Of a stretch of 41,925 nt of DNA, positions 39,622-41,925 are shown piece by piece; position 1 is the first letter of the stretch; each line of letters starts with the position of its first letter. This DNA is from Poseidonocella sp. HB161398. Its GTDB lineage: Bacteria > Pseudomonadota > Alphaproteobacteria > Rhodobacterales > Rhodobacteraceae. Under the pieces are notes generated by a model. It saw nothing but the letters and a program-made list of their open reading frames with translations, was not told where the DNA came from and ran no database searches. The DNA is taken from contig NZ_VATA01000056.1 in the NCBI RefSeq assembly GCF_005870025.1, positions 1 to 41,925 of the forward strand, given 5' to 3'. The position numbers and the translations under genes were made by a program.

Positions 39622-40393
39622 GCCATCCGATGGCGCGGACCTTGCAGAGACGGACATCCCCTTGAGCGCAGACAGCCCCGACACGCCCCCCGCCGCCGCC
39701 AAGGGCCGCGAGAGCCTGGTCGCGCAGCTCTGCGCCAGCCTGCGCGCGATGATCGAGAGCGGCCAGTACAAGCCCGGCGACCGGCTGCCCAGCGAGGCGC
39801 AGCTGACCCGTGACCATGGCGTCAGCCGCACCGTTGTGCGCGAGGCGGTGGCCACGCTGCGCGCCGACGGGCTGGTGCGGCCGCGCCAGGGGGCGGGGAT
39901 CTTCGTCACCGAACCGGAAGTCTCGGCACCCTTCTCGCCGCTGGAACTCGACATGACGAGTCTGCCCGCGGTGATGGAGCTCCTGGAGCTGCGCACCGCG
40001 ATCGAGGTGGAGGCGGCGGGCCTGGCCGCGATCCGCCGCAGCCCGGCGCAGGAGGCGCAGATCCTCGACTGCCTGCATGCGGTGACGGCGGCGGACGGGG
40101 CGGAGGGATCGGCGGAGGCGGATCTGGCGCTGCACCGGGCCATCGCCGAGGCGACGAACAATCCGCGCTTCGGCCAGCTCCTGCAGCTTCTGGGCGCGGC
40201 GGCGATCCCGCGCCGTTCGCTCGGCGGCGCCGCCAGCGTGCCGCCCGATTACATCGGCAAGATCAATGCCGAGCACGAGGCCATCGTCAACGCCATCCTC
40301 GACGGCGACGAGGAGGCTGCCCGGACCGCGATGCGCAGTCACCTCAAGGGCAGCCTCCGGCGCTACCGCGCCCTGCAGCGGCAGGGCGCCTGA
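39620..40393 (+). CDS. GntR-family (FadR subfamily) transcriptional regulator
   Basis: This 257-residue protein (from the preferred ATG at 39620) has an N-terminal winged helix (about 30-98: YKPGDRLPSEAQLTRDHGVSRTVVREAVATLRADGL) and a C-terminal FCD effector domain with the metal-binding pattern DLALHRAIAEATNNP and a late HEAIVNAILDGDEEAARTAMRSHL. FCD regulators often sense sugar acids or carboxylates. An in-frame ATG at 39524 would add 32 residues of low quality, and a TTG at 39662 is a further option; the true start is unsettled. It converges on the dehydratase gene at 40407 with 13 bp between stops, and by context it probably controls the glucarate/galactarate genes. Confidence 0.85.
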   Translation: MPSDGADLAETDIPLSADSPDTPPAAAKGRESLVAQLCASLRAMIESGQYKPGDRLPSEAQLTRDHGVSRTVVREAVATLRADGLVRPRQGAGIFVTEPEVSAPFSPLELDMTSLPAVMELLELRTAIEVEAAGLAAIRRSPAQEAQILDCLHAVTAADGAEGSAEADLALHRAIAEATNNPRFGQLLQLLGAAAIPRRSLGGAASVPPDYIGKINAEHEAIVNAILDGDEEAARTAMRSHLKGSLRRYRALQRQGA

Positions 40394-40406
40394 CGCGGGG
40401 GCTGGA

Positions 40407-41925
<1,519 letters not shown>

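Overview
The window is uniformly very GC-rich (roughly 70 %), tightly packed and has no rRNA, tRNA, insertion sequence or CRISPR that I can see. The gene content (one TctA-like and two DctPQM-type secondary transport systems with binding proteins, a dipeptide-type ABC importer, and LacI/DeoR/AraC/IclR/GntR regulators each beside its own catabolic operon) is typical of a metabolically versatile alphaproteobacterium, most likely Rhodobacterales. That placement is inferred from gene style; no marker gene is present.

Layout. 1-141: tail of a TctA-like permease. 175-5316: LacI-type regulator divergent from a three-subunit membrane dehydrogenase (Tat-signal small subunit, GMC flavoprotein, triheme cytochrome c) that oxidises a sugar, polyol or aldonate in the periplasm. 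5365-21694: DeoR-type repressor divergent from a 14-gene, 15-kb same-strand operon: IMPase-family phosphatase, dipeptide-type ABC importer (binding protein, two permeases, fused double ATPase), M20 amidohydrolase, two choline-kinase-like phosphotransferases, ethanolamine ammonia-lyase EutB and EutC, an amidase, two more phosphotransferases and a small membrane protein. 22069-29343: TRAP transporter, NIPSNAP protein, AraC regulator, KstD-like flavoprotein and SDR. 29360-36508: opposite-strand operon of a second TRAP transporter, type I extradiol dioxygenase, flavin aromatic hydroxylase, FAH-family hydrolase and IclR regulator. 36608-39344: MYG1-like DHH protein, a 28-bp tandem repeat array and a GDP-mannose synthesis enzyme. 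39620-41925: GntR/FadR regulator convergent with 5-dehydro-4-deoxyglucarate dehydratase and an aldehyde dehydrogenase running off the window (glucarate/galactarate route to 2-oxoglutarate).

The best candidate for an undescribed system is the 6405-21694 operon. It appears to import an ethanolamine- or amino-alcohol-containing amide, cleave C-N amide bonds with two unrelated hydrolases and deaminate the amino alcohol with a B12 lyase. It also carries four paralogous small-molecule kinases, arranged as two pairs flanking eutBC-amidase, and one sugar-phosphatase-like enzyme. The usual eut partners (EutA, EutE, EutG, microcompartment proteins) are absent. Its divergent promoter holds four helically phased copies of a TTTGCGTG element, a plausible DeoR operator set.

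The second strong signal is a bipartite motif, AAATnTGCAA followed about 33 bp end-to-end by TsCATTC. It occurs upstream of exactly three transcription units around the AraC gene (the TRAP operon, the NIPSNAP gene and the flavoprotein-SDR operon) and looks like the binding site of that AraC regulator. Together the AraC and IclR blocks read as a ring-oxidation then ring-cleavage pathway for an alicyclic or aromatic acid, each half with its own TRAP importer.
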